The notes below the pieces were generated by a model, which was not told the origin of the DNA, did not search any database, and saw nothing but the letters and a program-made list of their open reading frames with translations. A stretch of DNA of 64,000 nucleotides from Gyrodactylus bullatarudis. Lineage: Eukaryota > Platyhelminthes > Monogenea > Gyrodactylidea > Gyrodactylidae. Position numbers and translations under genes: made by a program. Below are positions 12,013-26,100 of the stretch, piece by piece; the stretch's first letter is position 1, and each line of letters opens with the position of its first letter. The DNA lies in the NCBI GenBank assembly GCA_012064415.1, contig SSNU01000090.1, positions 124,001 to 188,000 of the forward strand, written 5' to 3'.

Positions 12013-12268
12013 ACAAAATACCATTTACATAATCTCATACCTATCAGTTTTGTCCAATCAGATTAGAGAATAGAATAATACAAGAGGCTGACCCTATTAT
12101 CAATACTTTATTATCATAGGTCAGCCTCTTGTATTATTCTATTCTCTAATCTGATTGGACAAAACTGATAGGTATGAGATTATGTAAATGGTATTTTGTT
12201 TTAGACAAACTTATTGTACCACTGAAGAAGGCATGTGAAGACAATCACCGTCGAAACGTTTGGATGAC
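11942..12268. repeat. near-perfect 327-bp palindrome (inverted duplication)
   Basis: The left arm (11942-12097) and right arm (12115-12268) are reverse complements with only a few mismatches (cacacgcc against ggcatgtg; one extra C near the centre), separated by about 17 bp. The arms span the end of the Tc1 transposase frame and the sequence after it. Confidence 0.85.
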
Positions 12269-12590
12269 CTAGAAGGAGGAGGACTAAACTAATTTAAGAT
12301 CATTTTTTACTGAATCGGAATGCATTGGTATTATTAAAAATAAAGGGGATTTCTTGAAATAAAAAAGTGAAAACATAAATATTGCTTTTTGTATCTTAAT
12401 TAAGTATAGTAATTTTGAATTTTTCAAATACCGTTGAACGAATTTGTAAAAATAACATTATCAAAATTCTGTATGGACTGTATCAATTCTATTGATAAAT
12501 TTTGTATTAAAATTGGGTGTAAAACAAGGAAGTTGAAAGAAAAATTAAAGTGAAAACCTAAATTTTGCGACCACTATAGTTAAAATAAAG

Positions 12591-14133
12591 GATCTGGAGA
12601 GGGGCTAATTATAATTAGTAGAAGTGCTAATCAAGTATTCTAACTAACATCCTTATTAATACATTTTGTTTATTCGAGTACTTCATTCAACTGGAATGTA
12701 TCAGTTGAAAAAAGAAAGCTCTTGTTACATTCTCAGAAAAACAATTAGAAACAGATTGTAGATCTTTTCTTTACTCATACGAAATATTCAAATTAGGTTC
12801 ATATTCTAGAGTCAGTTATAGTGCTAATATTTCAGCTTAATGACTCATAATTTGAGATAAAATTCACGGGATCCTCAGCGAAGCTAAAATGTTGAACAAA
12901 GGTCGGCATTAAAATTATTCTAAAGTCCTCTGTGATGATATAAATACTCTCGTTGATTTTCATAAGGTTTCTGCTATGGTTTAGAGCAAATTATTGCCCA
13001 GCTGATATTACCAAAATCATTGGCATACGAGCCTCAATAGCAATCTTTTTTATTCAACCGCATAAGCTCATTATAAAGTAATAGTGTGATGAAAGTTGAA
13101 AAATAAAGTCTTCTCTGATTGGCTGAATGAGGTAAAATTCAAATTTTCGGATATTATCCACCAAAATGACTGTACAGAATAAATCTCGAAAGAACACTGT
13201 ACACTTGATATAACTATGGAGATTGTAATTAATAAGCATTAGCTTATCACTGTGAATGTAGAATTAGAGAAAAGTCGAAATGATGAATTCAAATTTTATA
13301 ACATCATTAAATCTTAGTCCTCTAGCTTCCAACTTGAGGTTAGTCGATATGAAGATAACTTGGTATTTTTACAAAATCTCAATATCTTTTAAAGTTTAAG
13401 GATGTAAAATTTAAAAAATGAATCACGACCTATACGGAGGATATTGGGCTTAACTTAACATTAAATATTCATGGAAAAAATTCAGTTTTTAGTTTCATTT
13501 TTTCAACGTTCATTATGGAAATTGACTACCCAGAGACAAATATTGACTTTCTTTATACACCTTAAATTGATCAAAAATAAAAATCAGGTCTTCTTCTTCA
13601 ACCGAGCATTTCTTTTGTAAAATTCAAATACTTCTTTCAGACATTCCAAAATAAGTAGTCCTGCCCACTATGGGAAATCCAAATGGGAAGTTTATCTCAC
13701 TAATTTTTAGTCATTTGTTGATCGCTACTTTATGAGAAAATAATGTCTTGCTATAGACTATATGGCAAACTTCTCTAGACATCAAAATCTTCCCAGGAAT
13801 TAAAGGAAATTGATTGTAATTCTTTTATTTTTTTAATAACAATTCCTAACACACGATATAACAAGGGTAATATTCCGCCTAGTGAAACATGTAATTTTGA
13901 CAACACTAAAATTTTTGAAATAATATCGCTAATCAAAAAAAGAGAACTAAAAAAGGGTTCGAAACTTTTGACATAAAAAAACAGTCGAAATTTGAAAGGT
14001 AATAAAATGCTGTTATACCCAAATCGTTTAAATATTGATCAAGAGAAAGACTAAAAGACTTTCTCGCGTGGGTAAAATGTTGAGGTGTAGTGAACGCGAA
14101 AATGCTCGACCCACAGTGTGAGTGTGGTGAAAA
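12591..14133. other. no supported gene
   Basis: Intergenic A+T-rich stretch downstream of the coiled-coil gene's stop codon and downstream of the Tc1 remnant. Only short open frames without domains; no repeat boundary that I can define. Confidence 0.4.
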
Positions 14134-17100
14134 TTATTTCTTCTCCAAGTTACAAATGCAATTCCTTGCGAGGGCTTCTTCAGCCAGCTGTCTTGACTTG
14201 GAACTAATGTTGGCTGAGAGATACCTTGACCAAGGACTCGATAGTGGATTTGTCTTGATCTGTAAGGAATTAGAAGTCGATTTAAAGCTAGTCTTGATGA
14301 ATTTCAAAATCTTTGATTTTTACAAATATAATCAAGATTTTTTAAAATACTGAATCAAATTTACTTATTTTGAAGCTTTATTTGATTTTTCATGTTTTCA
14401 AAGTCGTTTATCAGGATGACCATCAGACAGAGAATCTGATTCTTAAATTTTTGATTGCCCCATCAATTTTCACAGGTCATCTTTTCTTTTTGAATGATTA
14501 AAGTGTTTCTAGGCCTACTTGTTAAGTGTGGTCACAGATTATTAGTAATTACTTTTGACCGCCTTCTCACTTAAACTTCGAAGAGTGGAAAATTTGGCGC
14601 CCAATCTTTTTATTAAAATCGGTTTTTCTCAAATCGGTAAAAGTTTGCCTCAAAAAATCTCTAAAATGTTTTTGTAAAATTCATAGTTTTTGAAGCTCAT
14701 CGAGATTGGCTTTAAATAATGGGCAGAATGTTCAACTGGTATGCATACTTTTGAAATTTTAATCGTCTATTCAGTAGGGGAAGCACTCTAATTTCTCTTG
14801 AAAAATGACCAAGCTAACAACTAGTTTATATTTACAGTCTTGTTCATAATTGATGGAACGAACCAAGTAGATGAAACACAACCTCAACTTAAATAAGAGA
14901 GTTTTCCCATTAGGGTTTTGAGAGTTTTGTGAAATGCTTAAAAAGATGATTCATTGACACAAAAGAAAAGTTTTGATTGTTATCTTTGTAGAAGTTTATA
15001 GTTTAATGTTTGTTCATAAATAATATGTTAAAAATCTACTTTAAAGCTCGAGATTCCACCAGATTTGACTAAAACCCAGAGTTCTTGAATTAAATATATC
15101 CCTGAAACTAACACTGTAATTTATTCAAGTTTGTAATAAACCCTCTTCGATAGTTCATCGGACATGTCTGCTGAAAAATATCAAAAGGCCTTCAACAAGT
15201 AAGAATCATCCTTTTTTAAACTAAATATTCAATGAATATTATTCATAGAATACAAGATATATTGCTCAAATTGAAAATTTTAATCCCATTTATAGACTAT
15301 GAAAGAGGGTGTAATCTTAGCCAGAAGTTTAAACAAGAAAAAATATCGATTTAGGAAAAGTTCATTTTCTGTGTATTATAAAAATTCAGGGATGAAAAAT
15401 CAACCAATGGAATCTCTCCTTAGTTGCATTGATTTAGCCAATCAAAAGATTTTAGAAAATCTTTCCTTTTTTCAATTCAATTGCTCTGTGTTTTTAGTAA
15501 TACCATGCAAGATTGATAAATAAATTATTGTAACAATTAACACACAACTGCCAGTAGTAGAATAAATTAGAATAAATTCATTAACTTCATGTAAATTAGT
15601 GAAGAGTATGTGAAATGTATCAGAATCAAGTTTATGCTCCATCTATTCGAAAGAACAATTCATTAGAACGAAATTATGAGTTCTCTTATAAGTTATAACT
15701 CTATCTCAGCGTGGAATCTACAAGATTGAAAGCATTCACCAGAGTGAAGGACTAAACTCAATCAAAACAAATTTCTTTAGAGCAAGTTTTAAACCAGTTT
15801 AAACATGAGAAATTGATCTAATCAAATAAAATGTTTACACAAGTTTTCTCTAGGCTTTACACTCGAAGTCAAATAGATAACTAAATAGAAAATTTGTAAA
15901 AGAAACCACAGTTATTGCTTCAATTACTCACGTGGTTTTCTTTCAAATAATAACTGGCGTCAATTCGAATTTAAGCAATAATAGCTATTATAGGACATTT
16001 GAAAGTACAGAAGTTACAGAATTGGTGAAAAAAGTTGATAATGATAGAATTCGAAAACAGACCCTGAATTGAAGCCTTGTACATGACAAGCATTGTGATT
16101 TTAGAATGTAAATTTGGGTTTTGAAAGGTATTATCATTAGAATTTATAGCTGTAAACGTGTCTCAGGTTGAAGATGCGATTAATGAAAGAAATTCTCACG
16201 GACCTTAAGGGTTAAATTTGAATGAAACTTACCTGTAATAAACCATTGCAAATTTTTTTAATTTCAACATCATTCTCCTTCATACTGACAGAGCAATGAC
16301 AGGCTTTCTTCTCAGACACCAAATTTCCATTTAGTCTGCAACATTTACTCTCAGCCGGACAAATCTGAAAGGTTCTCCTTTCCGTAGCATTCTGGTTTTG
16401 GCCAGATTCATTTTTTTGGATGCTCTTGGTAGCTTGGAAAACTTCATTGACGCCAGATTCAGCCAGAGCTAGTCTATCCTCGAGTGTCTTGATTTTTCTT
16501 TCCAAATCTTTCTTTTCAGAATCGATTTCTGCCGATACTTTCTTCATTTCACTTACACGCTCTAGTAAGTCAAGATTTGAAGATTTTGTCTTTTCATAGA
16601 GGGCTTTTTGTTCGTTGAGTTGTTGCTGAAATTTAGATATAAATTAAATTATTTCTTCTATTACTATGCTACTTGACTCTTTTGATTTTTCTTTAAATCA
16701 TATGGATATTTAAGAGAAAATGATGATAAAAAATTTTAGGCGCTTATTTTTACAGTCGTTAATTTTTAAAACCAAAAATTGTCTTTTACTGATTGATGCC
16801 TAATCGATCCAATCAAGTTAAATTTATTTTTATTTTGTCAATGTTCAAATAAAGCACAAGTGTTTAAACGATTAAATCATCTTTGATTTGATTGGTCAAT
16901 GATATTATAGTATACTAATTGACTTTTTAAAATTCAATCATTTTTAAAGTGACACTACTGGTGATCCTTTGAGAAATGTACATTTAGTGATTTAATATAT
17001 TCTCTTCCAACTTTTGAATTTTGAATTATGAGGATTCTCGGACGTTTATGAAAATTTACGTGAATATTTAGCTCGTAATAGTATACTATTTCAACTAATG

Positions 17101-20100
17101 AAAAGAGACATAGTTTGTTTTAGAGAACGACTTTGATTGGTTTAATTTAGAATATTTGAGGATACTCCGATAGTCTGATACCGAGTATTGAACACGAATA
17201 AATATTAAAACGTAATAAATCAAAGTATTACTGTATTCACAAACAACCCAAAAAATTTTCAATTATGGTATTTATCACAGGGCATTTTTACAATCTAGCA
17301 ATGAATTTATCATTCCTGTAATCATAACAGAGATGAATGAATAGTTTATTCTGGAGATAGAGCAGGCCCTTTTCAACACTCGAGATATTTTACAAGTATG
17401 AAATACAGTTATTGTACAAAGCTGGAAGGTAATAATTTGTTCTTTCTGTCGTTCTATTTTTATACTAAAATGATTTATTCAAAATGATTAAAACACATGA
17501 ATGAAAAAAGGACTTTGTAAAGTATGAAAATATTTCTCTGAACGAATTACATTTAAGGCCAAATTAAAATGATATTTTTTGATAAGTAACACATATTTTT
17601 ATTGATCAATTTTTGAAATTTCCAGTTAATCCTTTCACTGTCAATGAATCGTTATTTTTCAATATAAATATTTCAAAATTAAAGGTAAATCATTTAAGAT
17701 ATTTTTCTGTATTTAAAATTCCCAAAACACTATTGACTCCAGATGCAAGATTCAATTATTATAAGAAGAGCCTCAAGAAATAATATCGAAGAATTTTCTC
17801 GAGAATACTTGATCGCGAATTTACCGAAAAATCTTTTACAAACTACTCACAAATGGACGAAAGTAAAAAAATATGAAAATTCAATTGATGTTGAAATAGA
17901 ACGTGAAGATAATTTCAAAATCATTTTCAAGCTTAGCAAATAGATAGACATCTTTATACCTCAAAAAATGTGGGTCATTGATATGAATGAGATGCCATGC
18001 TATTTTCTTCAAAATAATATATTTTAAGACCTTCTTGGAATTTTAAATCTTAATGATTGTAATCACGAATAATTTATGATCCGATGGTATGTATTAAATT
18101 ATATGCGAAGATACTGTTTTTTGTTTATAAATTCTCTCTTGAAAGTGAAAATATCCCGAATATACCCCTCTTGAAAGTGAGAATCTATCCACTTGATAGT
18201 TGAAATTAGTATTTCAATACTGAAATTTGAGATTGAAGTTTTTAAATAAAAATATCAACTTTATGTTGAATTTTCATTGGATCATATCATTCAACAAAGG
18301 AAAGAATGGGTTTAAATCATAGATGAATCATGGCACATGAAGGTGAGAATTTAGTATTTTTACAAAGAACAGGAAAATTGATAATTTTGAAAATTCAAAT
18401 GGTTCAATTTCCCATAGTAATGACGAATTTATGTGGATTTCTTCAGGTGAATCTGCATTCCTTATCCAATGTTGATTTCAAATTTCTTCAAACACTTAGT
18501 TGGCTTATTTCATAATAAGATCCAAAATTTATTTTTGTTCCTGACTATCCAGTTAACAATATTGAGTTTTTTTTGTAAAATACATAAAGAATAAAGTGCA
18601 AAATAATGAACGGTCTGACACTACACAGATTTTTTAATTACCTGTTTTGTTTAAAAAATTTCATTTCAATTACATGATCGATGTTAGTATGCTACTTCTT
18701 AGAGCAGAAGACAAGATCAAATGGCAAGATTATTTATGAATGATAAATTGAAGGTAATTTTAGTGACAACATACCCTGAGAATTTTTATGTCAGATTCCA
18801 ATTTCGAAATTTTATGATTGAAATTCGAATTTTGTTGTTCTGTTGTCTTTTGAGAATACTTTTTCATCTGCAAGAGAAAGAAATATCCAATTACACCTAG
18901 CTACAAGATTGAGTAAATAATCATTTAGATCAAAGAGAGTCCTTTGACAGAATGGTTACATTGGTTAGTTTTTATCTCAAATTCTTTTTCGATTCACTTG
19001 ATTTAAAATATAATTACTACTTTTACTTTTTTGGAAAAATAAGATGAATTATCCTTCTGTTAAGTCTTCAAATAAAAATTCTCTATAATACGGGAAAATA
19101 TCATTATAAGAATACATTGATCTTGCTAAGCATATGTAAAAACCATTAGAAATTTCACAGAGAAATCCTCAGAAAAAATATTCTCTTATGATCAGAATAC
19201 TTCTTGAATTAATATTTCATTTCAAAAAGAAATTAAAGTAATTCGTAAATTGTCTTATACCCCATTGAGCTGCTCCTAAGCTTGATTCTGATTGGTTGAA
19301 ACTTGAAATCATCTCTCATTCAGTAAAATATCAACCATGTAGTCTAATACAAATCTTTTTGGCATAGGAAATACTCTTCTATAAATACATTTAGTTCAAA
19401 AGACTATTATTTATTTTTTGAAAGTATTTGAAACTATTTAGCACTTTCTAGTTACGAAACTCTTAAAATTACACAGTTTTCGTTTCATAAAATGGACGGT
19501 AAAATTTGAAAAATAATTCTACTACTAATTAGCAGGGCAACAAAATGCCTACAAGGGCTTACATGGGTTTAATCGGTTTGTTTTATCACATTTATTATTT
19601 TGAAAATCAGGTTTTATGACAGAAGTAACCAAGTTTAAGGGCTTATTTTTCCTATAAAATGATTTTATCGATAAGGTCTTATTTAATGAACCTATACAAT
19701 GAACCCATCGATTGGGTGTTAATCCTCAACGTGAAATAGGAAAAAAGGGGGTCTGATATACGATGACTCAGTTAGAAAGAGGAGTTGTTTGGCTTGGTAA
19801 ATAGAGGGGTCTCTCTCAATTGTGAAAACGACTTTTCGTATAGATTTTCCAAAAATATTGAAATGAGTTTAAAAAATAAGAATTGGGGTTTAAGCTCGGT
19901 TTAAACTGTCACCAGGCAATATTTTGTAATGGAAATTAGGCAGCTGACTTAACGTTTGATTCTGCATTGAATGGTGTTCAATTCAATGAGCTAAGATCAA
20001 AAATAGTGAACTATGTTGTTTTAAGAGATATGAATGAGAAAATTATTCTGGTAATAGAAGGATAGACATAGGTGACATGTTCAAAATTTTAACACATTTG

Positions 20101-23100
20101 AACTTGAAATGAGAGAGATAGAAGCACTCAAAGGGGATAGACATAGGGAGAAAAAATCTTAAATTCATCTCATTACTCATTAGTAAAGAGGTTGAAGTAT
20201 TTTATTCAAATCCTCTTCTTTATATACTTTTTTTAGGAAGTTCACTGTATTAGTCGATTATGGTTTTTTTAAGCATTTTTGGAGAAAACGCCTTACTATC
20301 TCAAAATTTTCAAGCCCAAGTATTCGGGTCTAGGCAATACATCTCATCGGGTAATCCATATCTGTCCATAGTCTATGCCAGATCAGGCTTGTCTCTGACC
20401 AATCAAATTTCTGGAAAGTTTTATCAAGTAGTGTTACTAAAGAAAATTGACTCATCAGTCATTTCAATATGCTAAGGGTTAGTAAAACTCCTAAGCTGAT
20501 ATTGGGAAACATCCTTCAGAATTTTAAGAGATCAAGTTGTACTGTATGAAGTGTTACTGGTGAAATTTAGGATTGGCAAGATTTTAGATTTTATTCAAGT
20601 CTTACTACTTACAAGCGATCGCTAATCTAATTTTTCAGGTCATTTTATTATTATTTAGTATTATTTTTGGTTGCCCTGCTAAATACCAAAATACCAAATG
20701 ATTTTGATCATTTTTAGTCTTTTTTAAAGAAATCTATCAAAATATCCGTTACTTCATTATTTTTGTAGTATTTCAATTCATTTTCCTTCTGGACAAGGTT
20801 CAGTTTACATCTCTCAAAATCTCCGTCAAGAGTTTTCTTCTCCAGCTCTAATTCTGTCAGGTCGGACTGGAGTTTTTCTTGGCCGCGCTCCAACTTCATT
20901 ATTTCTGCATCCTTTCTTTGGAGGGAAATTTGAATCGATTTGAGATTATTCTAGGAAGAAGTGAATTAATAAATCATTATCCATTAGAGATGTAACAAAT
21001 TTTTCAACCTACTTTGAAAACCTACTCAAATGAGTTCTTAACATTATTTTATATGAGATCAAGTATCAAAATGCATGTGCTTCATAATTATAATTCAATA
21101 TTATAATATTAAAGCTTAAAAATGCAACTTAATTTTCAATGAATTTTTACGTTTGTGTTTTTTTATGTTAGGATCATTTCTGTTAAATTTTCTTATTATG
21201 CCTACAAGAGAATTTAGGGAAAATGGGCAATGTACGACTATGCATAGGATCGCAAACGAATTTTCAGTTATTTTAGATCTCACACATCATTTTTATCAAA
21301 ATCATATGTGGAAATTTCACGAAAAACTAAGATTTAAAAAAAAGGTTAAAATACGCTGCATCTCTATTATCCATACAAATCCATTTGATTAAAATTCTTA
21401 AGATACTTCTCATGCTAGTAGGCAAAGTATTAATGTTTAAGAGGAGAAGAATATCTAAAACCATAGCTAGCTACTTTCAAGTAAATACTTAAAGAAATAA
21501 TATAAAAGTCAATCAATAGGATCAATTTTTCTAATCAGACAAATTAACCCTGTCGAGATGATAAGAAAAACAATCAAAAAAGACTTAAAATTGATTAAAA
21601 AAACGATTCTAATTGAGATTCTAATGGGAATTCTATTCAATAAGGATTCTTTTGATTCTTTCTAAGTCAATTTTTCTATTGAATTTCCTATCTACTAATA
21701 AGTAGATGAAGAACCTTATTTCACTGATACATTGGTTATTTTATTCAAGTTTAGATCTCTTTAAGACTTTTGGTATTTTTGAAAATTTTTTTACTGGAAC
21801 AAGATGAACATACCTGATTCTGAATTTGTTCATGTTCGAGCCGCATGATTTCTTGATTTAATGAGCAAACTTTCTTCTCAGCTTCGCAGAGATTCTTTTT
21901 GAGTTCACCACGTTCCTCTTCGTAATGCCTGATGAGGTCATCATTATTTGAGTTATCTGAATAATATTCAGAGATTATGAATGGAATATAGGTATGTATT
22001 AGGGTGAGTCAAATACTTTTTTTCCTGAACAATGTTTCGGCTGCAATGCAAATCTGCCCGATCTAACTTTTCTAGAAAATGCACTGCTGATTGAAAATAC
22101 CCTACGAACCTATTTCTATTTAAAATTGCATTCAAACGGCTCGAAAATTTAGATTTTAATCGATTGTAGTAGAAAAATTCATTGAAAACAGTTGGCGCTA
22201 ATTCAAAAATCGGCTTTTTCAATTGCGATTTGGGGTATCTAAGCAAAATTTAAAATACATACATATGTAATACATATTATGTCTAGTATTCGAAGTGACT
22301 CTAGTAACTGCCTGATATCTAGTTTTGATTGAATTTGATGAGTTGTAACAGAAAATTCGTTAGAATTTTCAATCAAGAGTTCTCAGTTATTGCGAAATTC
22401 TTAAAACTAAAATTTAGTTTTCATCGTTATGAAAAACAATGGTAGTTACTAATAGGTAAATTGACTTTCGGTCGTTAGAGTGGGCTAAAAGAAACCTTTT
22501 TGTGCAATCCAATGTATTTTGCTTATTTCATAATGGGATTAAAAAGATATTTGTGTTCCTGACTATCTGGAGAAAAGCTTTGAGGTTTTTTTAATTCTAT
22601 AGTAAATCCGTATCTTCATTTCAACTAGCTTTATGTCCACTTAACGCGCTCCGTTAATAATATCAATTACTTTCGTTATAAATCATAACAGATAATAATG
22701 CATATAAAATGTTTCAATTGGATAATAGGAAGATTCTCACTTTTCAGTTGGGACGTATACCGAACCAGTTCGTCGTGGACACTGCATTGTCGAGATAGCT
22801 TGTGCTCAAGTTTACGAACACGATCCATTTCATTCTTGAGTTGATTTTCTAACTTCTTCAGAGAGCACCCTTTCTCGTTTAGTTCCTTTTCATTTTGACG
22901 GAATCGTTTCAAGAAAATTGTCAAGGAACCCCGAACCTCGGTTAAATCTATACATTTAGCAGTGCAGTTGTCATTAGATCTATTTTCACACTGTGGGGGA
23001 TTAGAGTAAGAGGGGATTTTAGTTCATGAAATTAGTAACAAACCTCTCCATTTTCAAGGCATAACTCATTGCGGACATCACAGCGACAGTCTAAAGAAGG

Positions 23101-26100
23101 AAAAAAACTATAATCAAGCAGATACCTCTGGTGAGGGCAATCAACTTACGCTGACAGGTGGGTTTTTCTCTGGACTGAGATCTCTCGTTACCCTGGATCC
23201 TGGTGAGACTTTGAGAGCACCCTGAACTATTCATTCTCAGCATTCTTTTTAGAGTTCTACAAGAAAAATAATCACGACAAGGTTCTATTGAATAATTGAG
23301 ACAAACAAACCCATAGAGTGATACGAATTTGAGTTCAACTTCCCTACGTTCATTCTCGGTATTGAGGATCGTATCTGAGAGAGAATGGTTTTTGCTTTCA
23401 GCCTCAGTCAGCTTCCTTTTCATCGAGTTGAGTTGACAATTCGATTCATCTAGACTGGCCAGTAGGTTGTCTTTCATCTCTTGATTTTTTTTGCGCTCAA
23501 TGTTGAGATTTTCTTCTAGTTGCTTTTGTTTTTCTTCAAGAAGAATTCTCTTGCTCACCAAGTCCCTTATTTCCCCTCGGAGATTTGCAGAGTCTTCTTT
23601 ATGTATTTTACTGAATAGAAATACAGTTGTAACATTGTGTGTAAAAAAGTTACAAAACTTTCACGCTAATTCCCAATCTAGTCTCGTGCAAAAACATGAA
23701 AATGGAAAATTTTAGGGGTGAATAAAAGTAGCTTTTAGATCAAATCAATAAAAGATGGAATTATTCATAATTATTGTTGGGTTCATTATTTAGAAAAACT
23801 AATTTTGCATCGATTGGTGTATGGAACAATGCCACACCTACTCAGAACTGGCGACAAAAATTGAATAAGTATAATTAGAATTATTTTCCCACATTTTAAT
23901 TAATTCATTTTGAGGTCTTGAAAGTTTACGTCAAATCTAAAATAAGAACACGCCGACTCAGTTAATCAAATTATTGTCTTATTGGATGACATTATAGTAT
24001 TGAACCAAGTGGTTCTTCAGGGAGCTGTTCGGCATAGATTGACTATAAAGTTGTTCGCTTGCTACCTGACTATCTTGTCTTCTGGCTTGTATTGGTCTTT
24101 CTGTAGGAAAAGAATTGGAGAGAAGGGGGTAGTATTTCTCAAAAAATAAGGATTATAAAAATTATAGTGATCAGAATTATTAGAGTGATATAGTTCATCA
24201 CTTGAAGGAAAATTAAGATTAGAATAAAAAGCACTTATATTACTTAGATTTTTTTTCTTGACATTGATTAAAATTCAACTACATCATGTCCTATAATAAT
24301 TATATTTATTTTTAACGAATTAATGATGGCACTTTCACACATTATTTTTTGTATTGTAAAATTATTGCAATTCATTGATAACACGGGTGGTAGTGAGGTC
24401 ACCAAATTTAATCCAGATGCGTAAATAAATTCATATTCAAGCAGATTCCGAATCTATACTCAGAATTTACCTATCTTAAAAGGTTTGGATATAATTTAGG
24501 AGAGTGTAAAACATGAAGAATTTCAAAAAGGGGGGATTTACGCATGTAAAATTTATGCCATTCAAAGGATGCATTTCAAGCCTTTATCATATTTGAAAAG
24601 CATTCAAAATGGTGAGTTGAAAAATAGTGTAATTTTCTCGTGTTTTTCACTGAGCTTTAATTTACTTTACTCTAATTGGTTCAATGAATTATAAACTCAG
24701 ATATAGAATCATGCTCTTACAAATTTCTCTGTTTTACATTTCTCTAAATTATGCCCAAACCGATTAAAGTTCGTAAAAATATTATTTATTTTACCACCAA
24801 TGTAAATATAAAGTGATACTGCGTACTTTTCACCAAGTAACTCATCGATAGTTTTCTGGAGGGGATCAATTTTTCTTTCACACTCTATAAGCTGATTCTT
24901 TGAGTCATTATACTGACCCTCGAATACGTTGAGATCGTGTAACAATTTACACTTTTCACTCTCTAAACACTTGTATGTCTTTTCAACTTCGTCAATGTTG
25001 GTTTTTAATAGTTCAATTTCTTTATTCTTGGAATGGACCAGTTCGTTGTGTTGATCTCTTTCAAAATCAAAGTAAGAAACCTCTTCCTTGAGACATTTGA
25101 TCTCGTTATCTTTACTGAGGATGACCTCTTGGAGCGAAGATATTTTCCTCTCGAGGCCTTCACATTTTCTCAGATTCTTCGTCTTGATATCCAGCAGGGC
25201 TTCAATTTCAGTCTTCATATCAACAACAATTCTTTTCATATCGCCCAAGTCTCTTTTTAGGCCGTTCTCACTTTCCTCGAGATGAGCGTTGGTCTCTGTT
25301 GAGGCCAAGAGTTGAGACCTTAGACTTTCGATTTCCTCGCAACAGCTAGCCAAATTTATTTCCAGCTCTTTGATCTTACTCGTCTTCGCCTTCAAGGCTG
25401 TCTCCATCTTTTCGAGATCGCCTTTCAGTGTTTCCATTTTTGAATTGTTTTGGGATCTTGAAATTAAAAAAGTGCTTATTAAATATCTTAGTTGTTTATT
25501 AAATTTTCTAATTGGATTTGAGTATAATTCGTCAATGACATACTCATTCTTTCCCATTGAATTTTTGATATCATCTAGTTCAGTCTGGAGCTTATTAATC
25601 AATTGTCTATCTTGGCTTGCAGACTCTTCGAATTCCTTGACAGTTTCCTCCATTTCAGTCTCTAGGTTTTTAATCTTTTCTAGACAATCATTCAACTGAG
25701 TGGCTAACTCAGCCTTTTCCTCGTTAGCCTGGGTGAGAAGTGACTGCTTCTCAGTTTCCAACCTCAAAATGACTTCGTTATGCTCCTTCAAGAGCTGAGC
25801 GTGTTTAGACCTCTGATTTGCCAAGCTAATTTCAAAGATTTCTCGTTCCTAAGAAAAATTCAATCTTAATAGAATAGGTTATTTGAATCTCGAAAAAATT
25901 TTACTTTTTCGATTTCTGCATTATGCTGTTTGAATATTTGATCCAATTTTAGCTCTGATTCCTCGTGGTCCTCTTGTAGACGTCGTTCTAGGTCATCAAT
26001 TCGAATCTGATAGCTTTCACTGAGTTTACCAATACGCTTCTCACAATCTTCTCCTAGATACTTGAGTTCTCTGTCGCAGTTTGCTTTGCTAATCTCGTGA

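Noticed and set aside
20260..20475. 71-codon plus-strand frame
   Set aside because: It lies inside the hAT-like element, has no similarity to a transposase, and looks like chance.
25033..25699. Plus-strand open frames opposite the coiled-coil exons (also 29216-29422, 37540-37731, 38048-38547)
   Set aside because: They are antisense shadows of real coding sequence; their Ser/Leu/Phe-rich composition is the reverse complement of Glu/Lys codons.
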